DNA from: Spirochaetota bacterium
GTDB lineage: Bacteria > Spirochaetota > Leptospiria > Turneriellales > Turneriellaceae
NCBI GenBank assembly: GCA_029561505.1
Contig: JAKQXK010000684.1
Location: 1 to 14,235, forward strand
Direction of reading: 5' to 3'
DNA: 14,235 nt
Part shown: one piece after another, positions 5,719 through 13,684 of the stretch
Position numbering within the stretch: position 1 is the stretch's first letter
How the letters are laid out: each line of letters begins with the position of its first letter
The notes under the pieces: model-generated
The model's database searches: none
What the model was told of the DNA's origin: nothing
The model's input: the letters and a program-made list of their open reading frames with translations, nothing else
Translations under genes and position numbers: made by a program

Positions 5719-7305
5719 ATGCAGGCCGTCAGACGCCTCTGGAATGCGTATCAAAATTCGGGCAGTCGCCATTTCAGCGGCGCAACAGATCTGAAGCGCA
5801 ACCGCGTCTTGAACATGCTTTTCTCGATGAGCTTCATGGGCGGCATCTATATTGCCCTCATCGAACTCGCATTTGCTGCCGTCTTGTTGCCGCGCGACTA
5901 TGACCGTTATATAGTCTACCTGCCGCCTTTTGCTATCGCGACTCTTATCTACCCGTTGATGGTCGCGGTGACAGTTGTCATCAAAAACCTCACCGGCTCG
6001 TTTCAGGTGACGTTTCTGAACAACATCTTCGTGAACCTATTTTGCTTCGCGCTCGCCCGGTTTCTCGGTGAAAAAGCAAATATGCATCTCATTATTCTTT
6101 CTCAGTTTCCGATAATTTTTCTATTCTACCGGTACGGTAGCTGGTGGTCGATCTTTGGGCATATTGCTCTCGCAGTGTTAGGAGTTACAGCGACACTCAT
6201 CTCGTACCGTGTTGCAGCCCCTCTGTATCCGTTGCCCGATGATCTGGCCGACCTGCCGGGTTACCTCTGTTGGATAGCCACGTTCTCGATGCTCGTTTGG
6301 TACTCGGTCTACAACTGGCGCGAAGTGCACATGACCGAGAAGCTGCTCGAAGACGAACGCGACCAGACTAGAGAGCTGCTCAACGAAACGATACCGATTC
6401 TCGAAAGAACCGAAGCGAAATACCGGCACCTCGTCGACGACTCATCAGATCTGATATTTCAGCTCAACGCTGACTGCAGAATTCTCAGCATGAACAAAAC
6501 CTCGCAACGCCTGTTGAGTTTTTTGCCCGATGACATGGTCGGCAAGAACATGCTGAGCTATCTCACGAGCGAAGAAGGCGACGAGCCCGGCGTGAATGTG
6601 CAGATGTTCGCGAAGAATGTCAACGAAGTGCTGCAGGGGCATCGCCCGAACCGGTTTCGCGCGCGCTTCAGGCACAAACACCGCAGCGACGGTGTAGAAC
6701 TGCACGTGATTTTACAGCTGGCAAAATTTCAAGGCGCGACCGAGATCATGGGCCACGCGACCGAAGTTGAACCCGAAGTCACCCTGCAGTTTCTCGATCA
6801 GGAAAAAGGCCGTTACACGCTCACGAACAATATTCTGCACGCAGATATTCTGGCCCAGCGTATCGCCGACCGTATCTCTATACATTTTACGTTGCAAGAA
6901 CTGAACGCCGTCAGAACCTGCTTTCGCGAAATTGTGATCAATGCGATCGAGCACGGCAACCTCGGCGTTACCTTTGAAGAGAAAACCCAGGTCATCGAAA
7001 ACGGCGATTTTATGGAGTTCTTGCTCGAGCGCCAGCGTGACGAGCGCTTTGCGGCGCGCCGGGTTCGGGTTGTCTATTTTGTCAGCAAAACTACCTTGAT
7101 TCTTCGCGTCTCAGATGAGGGTGAGGGCTTCGATCACAGGTCATTCTTGAACAGAGCGCAGAACGACGACAGTCTGCTCTATCTCGAACACGGCCGGGGC
7201 ATTACCATGGCGCGCAATGCATTTGATTCGGTTGAGTTTAACGAAAAGGGGAACCAGGTTACTCTGAAAAAGAATCTCAGCGGAGCTGACAAAAAAATTA
7301 TCTGA
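5719..7305 (+). CDS. Membrane PAS-domain protein with RsbW-type anti-sigma kinase domain
   Basis: A 528-residue sensor. Six hydrophobic segments (about 33-56, 66-89, 98-118, 122-137, 141-163, 182-199) form a membrane domain. A short coiled-coil-like linker (205-232) leads to a PAS domain (about 232-350, starting EAKYRHLVDDSSDLIFQLN) and a GHKL ATPase domain (about 365-520). Its boxes are visible: N-box EIVINAIEHGN (404-414), G1 DEGEGFD (466-472) and G2 HGRGI (491-495). No histidine phosphoacceptor domain is present, so this is the serine-kinase/anti-sigma type rather than a two-component kinase. It probably acts on an anti-sigma antagonist or sigma factor encoded elsewhere. ATG 5719 fits the TATAAT promoter; an upstream extension to 5608 would run into the dehydrogenase gene. 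The stop overlaps the convergent symporter by 8 bases. Confidence 0.8.
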   Translation: MQAVRRLWNAYQNSGSRHFSGATDLKRNRVLNMLFSMSFMGGIYIALIELAFAAVLLPRDYDRYIVYLPPFAIATLIYPLMVAVTVVIKNLTGSFQVTFLNNIFVNLFCFALARFLGEKANMHLIILSQFPIIFLFYRYGSWWSIFGHIALAVLGVTATLISYRVAAPLYPLPDDLADLPGYLCWIATFSMLVWYSVYNWREVHMTEKLLEDERDQTRELLNETIPILERTEAKYRHLVDDSSDLIFQLNADCRILSMNKTSQRLLSFLPDDMVGKNMLSYLTSEEGDEPGVNVQMFAKNVNEVLQGHRPNRFRARFRHKHRSDGVELHVILQLAKFQGATEIMGHATEVEPEVTLQFLDQEKGRYTLTNNILHADILAQRIADRISIHFTLQELNAVRTCFREIVINAIEHGNLGVTFEEKTQVIENGDFMEFLLERQRDERFAARRVRVVYFVSKTTLILRVSDEGEGFDHRSFLNRAQNDDSLLYLEHGRGITMARNAFDSVEFNEKGNQVTLKKNLSGADKKII

Positions 7306-8797
7306 CAGGCTCTGAGGCAGCGCTCAGTCGCGCCAAGAACGCCACCAGCCCCGCAGCGCCGATACAGATCAAAAAACCTGCTGGCACGAACCATGTCCAT
7401 GCGAGTGGCGTGAGCACCGCAAGCAGAGCCATGCCGATCGCCGAAGTGAGAAATCCGGCAAAGGCTGATACCTGGCCGGTGCGCCAGAATGCCAGAACGT
7501 AGAGACCGACGACACCCCCCGCAAGAATCGATGCGAGTTTCAAGGCGATCACCACGACCGGGCTTTTCTGGTCGGTGAAAAGCAGCGCGATGAGCATAAT
7601 CGCCGCCGCCCACAGAATGGTCAAGAGCCGTGAAAGCCTCAGGCGTTTTTTCTCCCGGGTTGCTGATTCTGTGACGTTGTCGCTCGAACCACCTGTGGTC
7701 AGCACAGTCGAACCACCTGTGGTGAGCGCAGTCGAACCATAGTTTGGCAATAGATCCATCATTGTCGAAGAAGCGAGTGAGCTGAGTGTTGCCGAGAGCG
7801 TCGACTGGCCCGTTGCAAAAATCGCGGCCAGCACGAGCCCCATGAGGCCCGCAGGCAGGTGCTTAATAATGAAAGTCGGGAAAACCGCGTCGGGCGTTGC
7901 AAACGCCGCACCTTTAAAGAAGGCAAAGAGCCAAACGCCGATGATCAGAAAGAGCAAAAACTGTAGGTCGACGAGAATGCCGCTCGTGATCATTGCCTTC
8001 TGTGAGTCTTTGACGTTGCGGCACGCGAGTGATTTCTGCACGATTAGCTGGTCGGTGCCGTGCGACGACACGGCGAGAAATGCACCCCCAATAATGCCCG
8101 CTGCAAGGTGAAAGGGTTGTGTAAAGAAGGATTGCCAACCGTTTTCAAACCCGGTCGCCAGAAACAAAAATTTTTCCGTGGGCGCCGAAAACAGGGGCAC
8201 ACCGCTGAGTTGCAGCACCAAAACCGCAGCGAATGCACCGAGCAAATAGACACCCGACTGAATAAACTCAACCCACATCGCGGCCCTCAGCCCACCAAAA
8301 AAAGTGTATGGCAGCGTCACCAGCGTGAACACAAGAATCGACGTCGTGATTGACCAGCCGCTGATGAGGCTCAGAGGCAGTGCAGTCGCATACAGGCGCA
8401 CACCTGTGCCGAGCAGCCGAGTAATTTGAAACAGCACAGCAGCGAGCCGCCGCATGTTTACGCTGAAGCGCTGCTCGAGAAATGCATAGACGGTTTCGAT
8501 GTTGCCCCTAAAATATGCCGGCAGCAATACGAATGCGACGACGATTCGGCCGATCACATAACCGAAAGCGAGCTGCATGAACATCAGGTTGCCTGTGTAC
8601 GCAAGACCGGGTATCGAAATGAATGTCAGACTCGATGTCTCAGCGGCGACAATCGACGCGGCTACCACCCACCAAGGCAGCGCATGGCTGCCTGACAAAA
8701 AATCAGCGGCGCTCGACTTGCGCTTGCTCGCGGCGAAGCCGACGAGCTGCAACAGCACAAAGTAGGCGGCGAGTACGCTATAGTCGAGGTAGTGCAT
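7298..8797 (-). CDS. Sodium:solute symporter family (SSF) transporter
   Basis: A 499-residue inner-membrane transporter with about 12-13 hydrophobic segments, of the family that moves solutes such as sugars, amino acids or carboxylates with Na+. Family marks include the N-terminal SKRKSSAADFLSGSHALPWW segment (24-43), the ETSSLTFISIPGLAY stretch of the first core helix (53-67), FFGGLRAAMWVEFIQ (166-180) and ATGQSTLSATLSSLASS (328-344), where the small hydroxyl residues usually line a Na+ site. The substrate cannot be named. The loop after this helix carries a tandem GSTxLTTG repeat (about 354-369) that is not a normal family feature. The ATG at 8797 agrees with the usual N-terminus, though no strong ribosome site is seen. 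A 165-base region separates it from the divergent small secreted gene. Confidence 0.85.
   Translation of the reverse strand: MHYLDYSVLAAYFVLLQLVGFAASKRKSSAADFLSGSHALPWWVVAASIVAAETSSLTFISIPGLAYTGNLMFMQLAFGYVIGRIVVAFVLLPAYFRGNIETVYAFLEQRFSVNMRRLAAVLFQITRLLGTGVRLYATALPLSLISGWSITTSILVFTLVTLPYTFFGGLRAAMWVEFIQSGVYLLGAFAAVLVLQLSGVPLFSAPTEKFLFLATGFENGWQSFFTQPFHLAAGIIGGAFLAVSSHGTDQLIVQKSLACRNVKDSQKAMITSGILVDLQFLLFLIIGVWLFAFFKGAAFATPDAVFPTFIIKHLPAGLMGLVLAAIFATGQSTLSATLSSLASSTMMDLLPNYGSTALTTGGSTVLTTGGSSDNVTESATREKKRLRLSRLLTILWAAAIMLIALLFTDQKSPVVVIALKLASILAGGVVGLYVLAFWRTGQVSAFAGFLTSAIGMALLAVLTPLAWTWFVPAGFLICIGAAGLVAFLARLSAASEPVR
7684..7739 (-). repeat. In-frame 24-bp tandem repeat inside the symporter gene
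   Basis: Two full copies (7684-7707 and 7708-7731) and an 8-base third copy (7732-7739). Each full unit contains the imperfect palindrome ACCAC-CT-GTGGT, and the copies differ at three positions. At 24 bases a unit adds eight residues (GSTALTTG, GSTVLTTG) without breaking the frame. Confidence 0.85.
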
Positions 8798-8962
8798 GGG
8801 GTCTTAGAGACGTTTTTTTGTTCTGAATATGTGGTAAAGTGGTCATTGCTTAGGCAGATAAGGGCTTGCATCTCACAGACCCGAAACGGATTCCTGGGCG
8901 TCGGATGTACGGCATCGAGCTGCCGCAGTGAAAAAAGCCAGTTTACATGGTGAGAGCTTACG

Positions 8963-9265
8963 GTGCATGGCGTCGTTGTGATTAGAATAGTGTTACTCTT
9001 ATGCGTGGTTCTGGTGCCCCTTTTTGCGGCTGAAGAACCGGAGTATTATTGTTACGACAAAAAGCGCGATATGTATGCGATGGCATATCCCGGTGATAAA
9101 GACGAATGTGAAGCTGATGGTGAAGGGAAATTTGGCACCTTTTCCCGCAAGAAGTTTGGCTGGCTTTGCCGCTATTCAGACAGCATATTCATGATAGGCA
9201 AAAAAACCAAGAAAGCAAAAGCCATGGAATATTGCGCTTCGGGTAAGCTCGAGAAGATAAAGTAG
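8963..9265 (+). CDS. Small secreted cysteine-containing protein, unknown function
   Basis: A 100-residue protein with a clear signal peptide: a short N-terminus, a hydrophobic core (VLLLCVVLVPLF) and an AA site before EEPEYYC, so cleavage near residue 23-24. The mature part is about 77 residues with four cysteines (30, 49, 69, 91), enough for two disulfides, and is rich in lysine and aromatic residues. It should be exported to the periplasm or outside. The start is GTG at 8963, with GAG-like bases 8-11 upstream; GTG at 8978 is the alternative and would shorten the signal peptide. I know no family for it. It stands alone: the symporter is divergent and the next gene starts 67 bases later on the same strand. 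Confidence 0.65.
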   Translation: MHGVVVIRIVLLLCVVLVPLFAAEEPEYYCYDKKRDMYAMAYPGDKDECEADGEGKFGTFSRKKFGWLCRYSDSIFMIGKKTKKAKAMEYCASGKLEKIK

Positions 9266-9332
9266 CACGCGCCCGAATGGGCAGAAATAAAAAGTACTGA
9301 TTTAACGACGCAAACCAGAAAGCACCTTGAGC

Positions 9333-10349
9333 ATGAGGCACGAAAAAATCATCCAATCGGTCAGCGCTTTAGAAGCGTGCGTCGGCAAAACCCCTGGCCC
9401 CAGAGATTTGAAAGTTATCGACTTTCTAGACGAAGAGGCCCTACGCTGGATATCGATCTCGCCTTGCCTTTTTATTTCATTGGCCAGTGGAGAACAGAAC
9501 CTTGTTCATGCGACGATTGCTGGCGGTGAACCCGGCTTTGTGAAAGCTGGCGCACATGCCCTAATTATCCAAAAGGAGTCTGTCGATCGGCCAGATTCCA
9601 TTAGCCAAGGTGACGGTTGGGGTTCTCTATTTGTGATCCCTTCATTAAGAGAAAGTCTGCGCGTTAACGGCACTGTTAAAGAAATTTCAGACCGCGAAAT
9701 CACCGTCGAGGTTGCCGAATGTTATCTGCACTGTGCCAAAGCCTTCATGCGCTCAAAGTTGTGGCAAGAATACGGGCCAGGTTCAGATGTGAAAACTGAA
9801 AGCGGGTTTTGCGAGCAAGCCCGCTTCATGGTGGTAGCCACCAGTGACCATGCGAGAAGAGCAGACATGAGCCCAAAGGGCGACCCGGCCGGTATGCTGT
9901 TGCAGCAGCACGACGGCGAGTACTGGTACTCAGACCGACCGGGAAATCGCCGGGTCGATGGCTTCAGAAATATTCTCACCCAGCCGCAGATTGAAATTCT
10001 GGCCTTGCTCGCAGGCAGTTCGCAGATTCTGCGCATCAAAGGTGAGGCGGTGATGTATTCTGAGCATCAGCTAAAAGACCGCTTCATTGTTGCAGAGAAA
10101 GACCCTTTGCTCGTTATCAAGGTTCACCCCGAACGCGTTTCACTCGAACTTAGCCAGGCCTTAGACAAGGCGAAGCTCTGGCCCCCCAAAGAGCCTGCTC
10201 TGCAACTGAACCCAACAGAAATCTGGAAAGCCCATATGAAGCTCAGCAAAGTTAACGGATTAGAGGCGACGCTCGCAAAGGCTGCTGTCTCGATGCCAGG
10301 CGTTTTGCAAACCGGACTCGACTGGGATTACAAGAATAATCTTTACTGA
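9333..10349 (+). CDS. Tandem pyridoxamine-phosphate-oxidase-like FMN-binding protein
   Basis: A cytoplasmic protein of 338 residues with two split-barrel PNPOx-like units. The second unit (about 155-290) fits the family well: ARFMVVATSDHARRADMSPKGDPAGM, then YWYSDRPGNRRVDGFRNILT, then a strand pair ending LRIKGEA. These belong to the oxidase subgroup with 'D.SP.GDP.G' and 'DRPGNRR.D...N' motifs. The first unit (about 38-150) keeps the closing part (FVIPSLRESLRVNGTVKEIS, later CAKAFMRSKLW) but lacks the GDP.G and PGNRR motifs, so it has probably lost flavin binding. Such proteins bind FMN or F420-like cofactors and reduce or sense small molecules; the substrate is unknown. ATG 9333 is chosen; a TTG six bases earlier is possible. 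No clear ribosome site is seen. Confidence 0.75.
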   Translation: MRHEKIIQSVSALEACVGKTPGPRDLKVIDFLDEEALRWISISPCLFISLASGEQNLVHATIAGGEPGFVKAGAHALIIQKESVDRPDSISQGDGWGSLFVIPSLRESLRVNGTVKEISDREITVEVAECYLHCAKAFMRSKLWQEYGPGSDVKTESGFCEQARFMVVATSDHARRADMSPKGDPAGMLLQQHDGEYWYSDRPGNRRVDGFRNILTQPQIEILALLAGSSQILRIKGEAVMYSEHQLKDRFIVAEKDPLLVIKVHPERVSLELSQALDKAKLWPPKEPALQLNPTEIWKAHMKLSKVNGLEATLAKAAVSMPGVLQTGLDWDYKNNLY

Positions 10350-10364
10350 AAGGCCGATAAGGGT

Positions 10365-10378
10365 GCTGACAAATCAGC
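10365..10378. terminator. Small hairpin between convergent genes
   Basis: GCTGA-CAAA-TCAGC is a perfect 5-bp inverted repeat with a 4-base loop in the 34-base gap between the converging flavoprotein and GT-C genes. It may help stop transcription, but there is no T-run on either side. A 12-bp perfect palindrome (GTGAACGTTCAC, 10389-10400) lies next to it inside the end of the GT-C gene. Confidence 0.3.
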
Positions 10379-10383
10379 CGAAG

Positions 10384-11877
10384 CTATTGTGAACGTTCAC
10401 GGTCACGTTGCCGCAGAAACAGATCACGTTCGCCGGTGGGATTTCGAAACGTCAATAGCAGTTTTGTTTCGAGGGGTGAGAGCTTTGCTTTCACTTTCAT
10501 GAAATCATTCTCTTTGATCAGGGTATAGTTTTTCGTCAAGGCGATCGGGGCATTGCTAAATTCTATACCCCGAAGAGTCACAGAGGGAAATCCGTACAGC
10601 ACCCGAAACACTTCTCGCCCGAGGTGCTTGTCTTCGGCGAGAAAATGGAAAGCATCACCCTTGCGGTGGTAACAATAGAAATAGTCAAACCCCTGGTGCG
10701 CAATCAACAGGTGGCGGTCGGGCAGCGAGAGTCGATGCACCGCTGCCTGTACCTCAGCGTAGTCGATACGGTTGATCTGCATGTTGTGCAATAGCTGAAA
10801 ATAAGACGTAGTGATGAAACCCGCTGAAAGTGCATAAACAGAGAAAAACGCCCAACGGTGATGTAGATTCGGTATGCAGTGTTGTAGTAGCAGAACAAGC
10901 GCAAGGGCTGTCGGCAGAATCGAAATCAGGTGCAGGCGAAAACCCCATTGCGCTTCGGCAGCGGCATAAAACGGGTTTGCTGTTACAACGATCAGCAGAA
11001 CAACCAGTGTATCTGTAGCCGGGGCGGTTTTGAGCCACAACGCACGCCATACATATCGTGTGAGAAAAAGCATGTTCAGCGCCATAAGCGCCATGGCCTC
11101 AACGCCCAGGGGGTGGCTGTTGCCGTTCAGTTTGAGAATCTGCAGCGGAAAGACAGCGTCGAAGACAAAAAGATTACCCCAGGTAACGGCATTTATGCGA
11201 GCGCGGTTCTTGTAGATCAATAGCAGCAGCACCAGCGAAAGAACTGTCGCGGTGAAAATCGACAATATTCGCTGACGTTCGGTCGTCACGTGCCCGCGCA
11301 CAATAAAATATGAGAACACCAGCAAGATAAAGATAGCAACAAAAGCCGTCTGCGTGTGGCTCACCACGCTACCCAGAAAGACACTTGCGGTGAGTAAGAA
11401 CCATCGTTTATTCAGAATAATGTTACTGCTGCTTTGCAGTGGCTGCAGAATCTGGCGCAAGAGCAGAGTAAGAAAAATTAATCCCACGAAATTCTTGATG
11501 AAATTCGTGCGGCAGAATTGCAGGTATGAACTGGCGAGCAGTGCCGCGGCGAGGCAATCGGCGATGGGCCTTACAGCGAACAGACGCATGAGCACGCTGG
11601 CGCTCCAGAAAAATGCGACCGAACAAAGAGCCACAAACACTTTGTTCATCACAACAATGTCTGGCCCGAGGCGCGAGAACCACGCCATGGCAAAAAGTAC
11701 CCATGAAGCATCGCTTGCGAAGAATCTGCCTTTTTCAAGATACGATCGTGTCTGTGCGGCGTAATAATAACCGTCGATGCCAATTGCGTAAGGCGAAGTG
11801 CTGAGCGCCCACCTGGTTGTCAGAAAGATAACAAGAGAAATCAGCGCGGCTGTGGCGATGCGGTCAAAAGTTTTCAT
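10384..11877 (-). CDS. Polytopic membrane protein, probable GT-C type glycosyltransferase
   Basis: A 497-residue protein with about 11 hydrophobic segments and a soluble C-terminal region of about 120 residues. The first helix is followed by a loop with GIDGYYYA (33-40), the place where GT-C enzymes (ArnT, PMT and STT3-like) carry a catalytic aspartate; D35 would be that residue. A SHTQTAF motif (173-179) in a later loop also recalls this fold. GT-C enzymes transfer sugars from lipid-phosphate donors on the outer face of the inner membrane. The assignment is by layout and the DGYYY motif, so it is moderate. The start codon overlaps the end of the VanW gene by 14 bases, which means translational coupling and a shared task, likely envelope glycan assembly. 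Confidence 0.55.
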   Translation of the reverse strand: MKTFDRIATAALISLVIFLTTRWALSTSPYAIGIDGYYYAAQTRSYLEKGRFFASDASWVLFAMAWFSRLGPDIVVMNKVFVALCSVAFFWSASVLMRLFAVRPIADCLAAALLASSYLQFCRTNFIKNFVGLIFLTLLLRQILQPLQSSSNIILNKRWFLLTASVFLGSVVSHTQTAFVAIFILLVFSYFIVRGHVTTERQRILSIFTATVLSLVLLLLIYKNRARINAVTWGNLFVFDAVFPLQILKLNGNSHPLGVEAMALMALNMLFLTRYVWRALWLKTAPATDTLVVLLIVVTANPFYAAAEAQWGFRLHLISILPTALALVLLLQHCIPNLHHRWAFFSVYALSAGFITTSYFQLLHNMQINRIDYAEVQAAVHRLSLPDRHLLIAHQGFDYFYCYHRKGDAFHFLAEDKHLGREVFRVLYGFPSVTLRGIEFSNAPIALTKNYTLIKENDFMKVKAKLSPLETKLLLTFRNPTGERDLFLRQRDRERSQ

Positions 11878-12583
11878 TTTCGATGTTTTGCAGATAGACT
11901 GAGCGGCTGACTGTTTCGGTCGTTTCGTCCGAATGCCTTAGTGTGGTAACGGCCGTCAGATTTTCGCCAGCCTTGTCTTCTCTTCTGAATTCAATATGCG
12001 CGCGATTCACCGTTTCTTTCGCATAGACACGCAGCAGCAGTGCAGCTTGCTCTACTTCAAAAATCCACACAAATACATGGCTGGTGGTGTTGCGAAAGAC
12101 GAGATTCTTGTGGCCAAACACAATCGCTGCGTCAGCACCCAAAGGTGTATAACGCTCGTCTTCGCGGTAAATATCCCGCGAATGCGCATGGCGCTCATGA
12201 ACCGTCATGCCCAGTTTCAGCGCGGCAAGATACATGATGCCCGAAAGCTGGCATAACCCACCACCGTAGCCGGCAGCCAGCCGGCCACTGACGAGAGTGC
12301 GGCCGAGAACAAATCCGTTATGCGCTGCCGGGCGGGGTACAAAATGCCACCACGAAAACCAGCTGCCCGGTGGCATGACAAGGCCATTGAATCTGCCGAT
12401 TGCGCGTTGCATATTCGCGATTTTTCCGCTGGCAAATTCTGTGGCGTGAATTGCCTGCTTCTCTTCGAGTACGATGCGCCAATGAGAAGACAGCAGATCG
12501 CGACGCTCACGTGCGAGGCGAAAATAGCGGCCGCGCAGAAAAAAAGCGGCCAACATCAGATAGTGACGCAACACGCAGAACAT
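11864..12583 (-). CDS. VanW family protein
   Basis: A 239-residue protein with the VanW domain over about residues 60-175. Visible marks are FNGLVMPPGSWFSWWHFV (65-82), GFVLGRTLVSGRLAAGYGGG (90-109), CQLS (111-114) and VHERHAHSRDIY (128-139), all typical of the family; C111 and the histidines H129, H132 and H134 are the striking conserved residues. VanW was named from vancomycin resistance clusters, but its chemistry is unknown and most members are not resistance genes. I choose ATG at 12583, preceded by AGG four bases upstream; the open frame to 12769 would run into the divergent lipoprotein gene and has no family similarity. It is the first gene of an operon with the GT-C-like membrane protein. 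Confidence 0.75.
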   Translation of the reverse strand: MFCVLRHYLMLAAFFLRGRYFRLARERRDLLSSHWRIVLEEKQAIHATEFASGKIANMQRAIGRFNGLVMPPGSWFSWWHFVPRPAAHNGFVLGRTLVSGRLAAGYGGGLCQLSGIMYLAALKLGMTVHERHAHSRDIYREDERYTPLGADAAIVFGHKNLVFRNTTSHVFVWIFEVEQAALLLRVYAKETVNRAHIEFRREDKAGENLTAVTTLRHSDETTETVSRSVYLQNIENENF

Positions 12584-12588
12584 ATTAC

Positions 12589-12611
12589 CTGCGGGCCTCG
12601 ACCGGCCGCAG
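12589..12611. promoter_or_regulatory. GC-rich inverted repeat in the divergent VanW/lipoprotein promoter region
   Basis: CTGCGG (12589-12594) and CCGCAG (12606-12611) are exact reverse complements; two further inner pairs (CC/GG) follow after a bulged G. The repeat sits 6 bases from the VanW start in an 89-base divergent gap, so it could be an operator or a leader hairpin for VanW. No promoter hexamers are convincing here. Confidence 0.3.
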
Positions 12612-12672
12612 CTCTGGCGAAGCACAAGGCAAAACGCTTGACCCTCTCCCGTTACAAACGAATTTCGCAGCC

Positions 12673-13089
12673 ATGATACGTAAAACTTCCCTGCTTGTGC
12701 TGCTTGCACTGGCAACTGCATTCTGCGGCAAGAAAGAGCAGGCGCCCGCGGCCGTTGAGGCAACTGCAAATCAAGGCGGCGCCTTTAAAGAAGTTGATCA
12801 TTACCGAACGGTCACGAAAACATCGACGGTCATGCGCCGCGGGCCGGGTAAAAATTTTGAAGCGGTCACCTGCGAGCTCATGCATGAAAAAGGCGACCGC
12901 AAACCAGCAAAGACTCTGCCACCCAAATACATCGTAGAGGTTATAGGCCGAAGCGAAAAACAAGAAACTATCGGCAACGCTACCGACTACTGGCTTGCGG
13001 TGCATCCGCTCGGTGTTGAAAACAACTACATGACTTCGAGTGACTGCGAAGAGACTGTCTGGGTTTTTGGCGGTCTTCTCGAAAAATAG
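12673..13089 (+). CDS. Lipoprotein with bacterial SH3-like domain
   Basis: A 138-residue protein. It opens with MIRK, a hydrophobic core (LLVLLALATA) and the relaxed lipobox AFC, so C18 is the probable lipidated residue; the F before the cysteine would be unusual in Proteobacteria but is tolerated in spirochaetes. After a flexible A/E-rich spacer (about 22-40), residues 45-135 resemble a bacterial SH3 domain: VTKTSTVMRRGPGKNFEAV matches the 'lnvRsGPG..y..i' strand, then a charged loop and VHPLGVENNYMT, ending with VWVFGGLLEK. Such domains bind peptidoglycan or other wall ligands. Two cysteines (67 and 125) may pair. It should sit on a membrane facing the periplasm. It is divergent from the VanW operon, 89 bases away, which also fits envelope work. 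Confidence 0.7.
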   Translation: MIRKTSLLVLLALATAFCGKKEQAPAAVEATANQGGAFKEVDHYRTVTKTSTVMRRGPGKNFEAVTCELMHEKGDRKPAKTLPPKYIVEVIGRSEKQETIGNATDYWLAVHPLGVENNYMTSSDCEETVWVFGGLLEK

Positions 13090-13116
13090 ACAGAAGTCAA
13101 TCGCAGCCGGTAGTCT

Positions 13117-13138
13117 GGTTTCTTGCAGAAGCGAAACC
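13117..13138. terminator. Hairpin between convergent lipoprotein and TetR genes
   Basis: GGTTTC (13117-13122) and GAAACC (13133-13138) pair across a 10-base loop in the 61-base convergent gap. The place suits a two-way transcription stop. There is no T-run, so this is a weak call. Confidence 0.3.
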
Positions 13139-13150
13139 GCGAGGTTACCA

Positions 13151-13684
13151 CTAAAGCCCCTCGATAAAGCCCTCAACCCCATCGAGTAGCCTGACCGAGG
13201 TGCCGATGCTGTCGACAACAAGCCCGCCCTCGATGGCCGCCAAAATCACCGAGGCCAGAATGTCTGCCTCGGCTTTCGTCTTACCGATCGCGAGCAGTTG
13301 TTCGGCTATCCACTCGCGCATGCCGAGAAAGAATTGGGTAATTGTCGTTATTGTGGTTTTTGAAACCGATGCAGACTCGGCAGCCAAAATACCCGCTGTG
13401 CAGATGCGGTCGCTGAGTTGCTGCCTGATCAGGCTGATCATTTTTCTGAGGCGCTCTTTGCCGGGGGGCAGGTTGCGCGTGCTCTCGGCCAGTTTCTGCG
13501 ACATCGTCTCAGCATAGTTGGCGGCGATGGCCTCAATCAGATCGTCTTTTTGCGGAAAGTGGTAGTGAACACTCGAAGACTTAATACCGAGCCCGGCCGC
13601 AATATCGCGAAAACTAAGGCTGCCGACACCCTGTTTTTGCAGCAGGGCATTGGCAAGGTCAATGATCTCTTCTTTTCTACTCAT
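13151..13684 (-). CDS. TetR family transcriptional regulator
   Basis: A 177-residue, all-helical repressor of the usual TetR size. The N-terminal DNA-binding domain is clear: LANALLQKQGVGSLSFRDIA (10-29), then the recognition helix GIKSSSVHYHFPQKDDLIEA (33-52) with the typical 'YxHFxxKxxL' pattern. The rest (about 60-177) would bind a ligand and dimerise; it resembles the group with a short C-terminal domain ending in ILAAIEGGLVVDS. Its start ATG overlaps the stop of the upstream adenylate cyclase (ATGAGTAG at 13684-13677), so the two are one transcript and translationally coupled. Targets are unknown; self-control of the cyclase operon is the simplest guess, but its promoter lies outside the window. 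Confidence 0.85.
   Translation of the reverse strand: MSRKEEIIDLANALLQKQGVGSLSFRDIAAGLGIKSSSVHYHFPQKDDLIEAIAANYAETMSQKLAESTRNLPPGKERLRKMISLIRQQLSDRICTAGILAAESASVSKTTITTITQFFLGMREWIAEQLLAIGKTKAEADILASVILAAIEGGLVVDSIGTSVRLLDGVEGFIEGL

Noticed and set aside
7684..7739. The 24-bp repeats as a CRISPR array
   Set aside because: The copies are directly adjacent with no spacers and are translated in frame in a transporter.
8798..8962. Possible riboswitch or small RNA between the symporter and the small secreted gene
   Set aside because: I checked both strands for known riboswitch core motifs and strong promoters and saw none.
12584..12769. N-terminal extension of the VanW protein by 62 residues
   Set aside because: It overlaps the lipoprotein start on the other strand and is arginine/cysteine-rich without family likeness; ATG 12583 has an AGG site.
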